Below are positions 61,651-64,000 of a stretch of 64,000 nucleotides of DNA, piece by piece (within the stretch, counting starts at the first letter, position 1; each line of letters starts with the position of its first letter). The DNA comes from Struthio camelus (Eukaryota > Chordata > Aves > Struthioniformes > Struthionidae): assembly GCF_040807025.1 (NCBI RefSeq), contig NC_090954.1, positions 19,968,501 through 20,032,500 of the forward strand. Direction: 5' to 3'. A program made the position numbers and the translations under genes. The notes under the pieces were generated by a model. That model made no database searches and was not told where the DNA came from. It saw nothing but the letters and a program-made list of their open reading frames with translations.

Positions 61651-61948
61651 GACCCTGCGTGTCTATCTGCATCTTCAGGGGTCTAGTAGCCTGGCAGTCC
61701 GTCTCCTCAGCTTTGTTCCCACCACTAACTATGTTAAGTCTCTTCAAAATTCCCCATCTTACGTGAGGGCAGCAGTTGTTGAAATACAACAGTGGGAGCA
61801 GATGTGAAACTTAACTTGAAGAACTAATTATCAGTTAATAAAGCTTGTGGTTTACGAACTGAAGGGATAGGAAAGCCTGGCTAGAATAAGAAGCTGTTAA
61901 ACACAAAGATTGTTGGACTGGCTTAGATGTTTTAATACAAGCAAGAGA

Positions 61949-62037
61949 GGGCCAGATCTTCATTTGGTGTAAATCAGCAGAGTTCCATTAACTTCAGTGG
62001 ATCTCATCTACTTTACATCAGCTAAGGACATGACCCT
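61949..62037. repeat. Ancient long inverted repeat (MITE-like)
   Basis: Left arm about GGCCAGATCTTCATTTGGTG and following bases; the right arm, reverse complemented, aligns at roughly two thirds identity over about 40 bp around a CATTAACTTCAGTGG centre. It looks like a decayed palindromic element; exact family unknown. Confidence 0.55.
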
Positions 62038-62040
62038 GAG

Positions 62041-64000
62041 TACTTAATTGGTGCTATAATATAAAGACATTAGACTCTTCTCTCTCTTTCATCTGCACAT
62101 GTTGTTTCCATTAATGGTAATGGGAGCAGCTTGTAAGGGAATATGCTATTGGGAAGCAGCTATGATTGGTACCTTTTTCATGGCCATCAGGACTGGCTCT
62201 CAGTTAAAGCTTTGCTCCTGCCTCGGAAGAGCTGGTGCTCTAAAGTGGAAGGGAAAACAAAGCAAATGCTTAATAATTAAAGAAGCCTTCAAGCCTTTTA
62301 CTTGGACTGAAAGGGAAGGAAAGCTATGAGAGGCCGTCCACGTGGGAGCTTGGTGTGTGCGGCAGCCTGGGCTGGCCTTGTTGAGTTGCCCCCCTGCCCG
62401 TGGGGCGGATGCTGGAAAGTCCTCTGTGGGGGTATGTATGCCGTTTGGAGCATCTCCACAGCCCCACCACCAGTGGTGGCAGAATCCACAGCATGGAGCT
62501 CTTGTTTTCCTTGAGATCTGGAAAACATTGAATTTCACCACAACAAAAAGTGCTTCTCAGCCCATAAGACCTAGAGGTACTCTCAGGACCAGCAGCAACA
62601 ACTTCTGAAAGCCCTTGTCTGCAGTCCATTAGACGAGGCTCCAGGTAGTGCTGTTGGTACGTGCAGGCTCTTCACTGGTCCATTCCAGATGTGAACCATG
62701 CCTCAGGCACTGGTTTTATGGCCTGGGTGGTGGGAGAGCAGAGGCAGCACAGCAGAGAGGACAGGCACACTTCAGCTTACTGATCAGAGATGCAAATCTA
62801 GGAGAAGGCAGCAGTGTTCCTTTAAGCCTTTTTGTGAAAACTTTGTCCTTGGTCTTCACTTAACGCCTCGTGCCCTTGAGGCTGAAGCTATCTACAAGGT
62901 AGATGTGTCTGAGTTGGGTGCCTTTATAGGTAGTGGAGACCTGTAGGTTAATTCATCTTGTTTTGGGAGTGGCACCTAAAAATAGTCGGGGGGGGGGGGG
63001 TTTGCATTCCTGCTGCCTGGTTCATAGTTTCTGCTAAATCTGTACTCCTAGGCAGAGCTTTAAAGAAATGCTCAATTATGTTTCTGCTGGAATTTCTTAA
63101 AAAAACTCTTGCTTCTTTTCCTTACAGCATCTGTGTCTTCTGAAGACTTCCTGTCTACGTGTTGCCTCTCTGCTCTCGATGCAGCAAATGTTGTCTTTGC
63201 TCTCAGGTTACAGACCGTGTCTTTCTGCTCTCCCGCAGTTACTCAGCATATATTCTCTCGTAGTCTTTTGCTAGTTGGTGAGCACACTGCTACCAGGTTT
63301 TCTGCCGACGCGGGCACACGTGTTTTCTCTCCCCATGGCGGAGTGCTCCTGTCCCTCGTCTTCTTTGTGGAAATATGGTATTCTGTGTTGCTATACTTTC
63401 CTTTTGTAGGCTTGTAGACAGAAGTAGGCTTTTGCGTCTTGCACAGAAGAGGCCGAGAGGTGTAATTGATTCTGAAAGCAGTTTGCACAGTTGGGGGACT
63501 CGGCTGGAGAAGCTGTCACGTTGCGCTGGGGAGCTTTGCCGTTTCATCGCTCCAGCGGAGCAGCTGTTGTAAACCAGCACTGGTTTCAGCCTGTCTTGTC
63601 ATGAATGGTGGTGGTTCTCGTGTCCTTGGACTGTTCATCTGGAGTGCTTTGAACGTGAATTTGACCCCTTTATTCGGCAAGAGACCAACAGAGAGCATGG
63701 GGATGACGCACAAGGAGGCTGTTCAGTGCCAGACTGGGCACATCAGGGTTACTGGTTTCATTTTGAATAACTGTATCAGAGTCACCAAGCCTAGCGTGCA
63801 CAGATCTCATGTGCTAAATCTCCACCCAGCAGGAGGAGGTAGCCTTTCTGAGAGTCGAAACAGGAAAAAAGCATTTCCCGCCCCTCCTGCAGTATTTTAT
63901 GGTACCTGGAATAAGTGAGGTGTTCAGGAGAAAACCATATGCAGTGCCTTTTTGGAGGTGTATGCTTGATGAGCATAGTGGAAGGCTGTGTTACAGAAGT
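62041..64000. other. Intergenic, end of window
   Basis: No gene recognised and no NPM1 exon seen. Contains a 13-G run at 62988-63000. ORFs on both strands have no recognisable domains. Confidence 0.55.

Noticed and set aside
55800..64000. NPM1 first exon expected next to TLX3
   Set aside because: No peptide resembling the nucleophosmin core start was seen; it probably lies beyond the window.
1..64000. tRNA, rRNA, CRISPR or viral genes
   Set aside because: No cloverleaf, rRNA motif, spaced direct-repeat array or retroviral coding region was recognised on either strand by eye.

Overview
This window is vertebrate nuclear DNA: split genes with GT-AG introns, AATAAA polyadenylation signals, CpG islands, and worn CR1-like and palindromic interspersed repeats of the kind common in sauropsids. 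The compact introns and very GC-rich, CpG-rich islands suggest a bird, though a crocodilian or turtle is not excluded. The species cannot be named from sequence alone.

Two protein-coding genes are certain, both on the + strand. Positions 1-44,900 hold the 3' part of RANBP17, a Ran-binding importin-beta/exportin-7-type nuclear transport receptor. Its last seven coding exons (2526-2608, 11524-11738, 12974-13112, 19018-19184, 36322-36420, 40860-40987, 44170-44266) encode about the last 309 residues, join in frame at every junction, and end in DMMS-stop. About 8.5 kb downstream is TLX3 (HOX11L2), a three-exon homeobox gene (52820-53270, 53660-53903, 54186-54396; 301 residues). RANBP17-TLX3 is the order on human 5q35.1, where NPM1 follows; no NPM1 exon is visible before the window ends.

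The rest is non-coding. The 17-kb RANBP17 intron (19185-36321) contains an AT-rich block dense in homeodomain, E-box and POU-like words (about 20,500-21,355), directly abutting a CpG island (21,400-22,050), plus a second AT-rich block (24,430-24,980). These are candidate TLX3 enhancers hosted in its neighbour. From 46 to 55.7 kb the DNA alternates sharply: CpG islands at 46.05-46.56 and 47.55-50.44 kb, an AT-rich block at 50.44-51.02 kb, a CpG island with long G and C runs at 51.1-51.8 kb, an AT-rich promoter-proximal block at 51.83-52.18 kb, then the TLX3 promoter and gene. After the AT-rich TLX3 3' UTR another GC-rich island (55.14-55.72 kb) carries a 10-bp tandem repeat. The last 6 kb hold one CNE-like block (58.43-58.72 kb) and several ancient palindromic repeats.

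The most unusual structure is at 49591-49950: 72 consecutive pentanucleotides in unbroken 5-bp register, degenerate in sequence. It keeps many reading frames open and accounts for much of the apparent long ORFs there. I found no convincing new protein system; the novelty candidates are regulatory or repeat structures.
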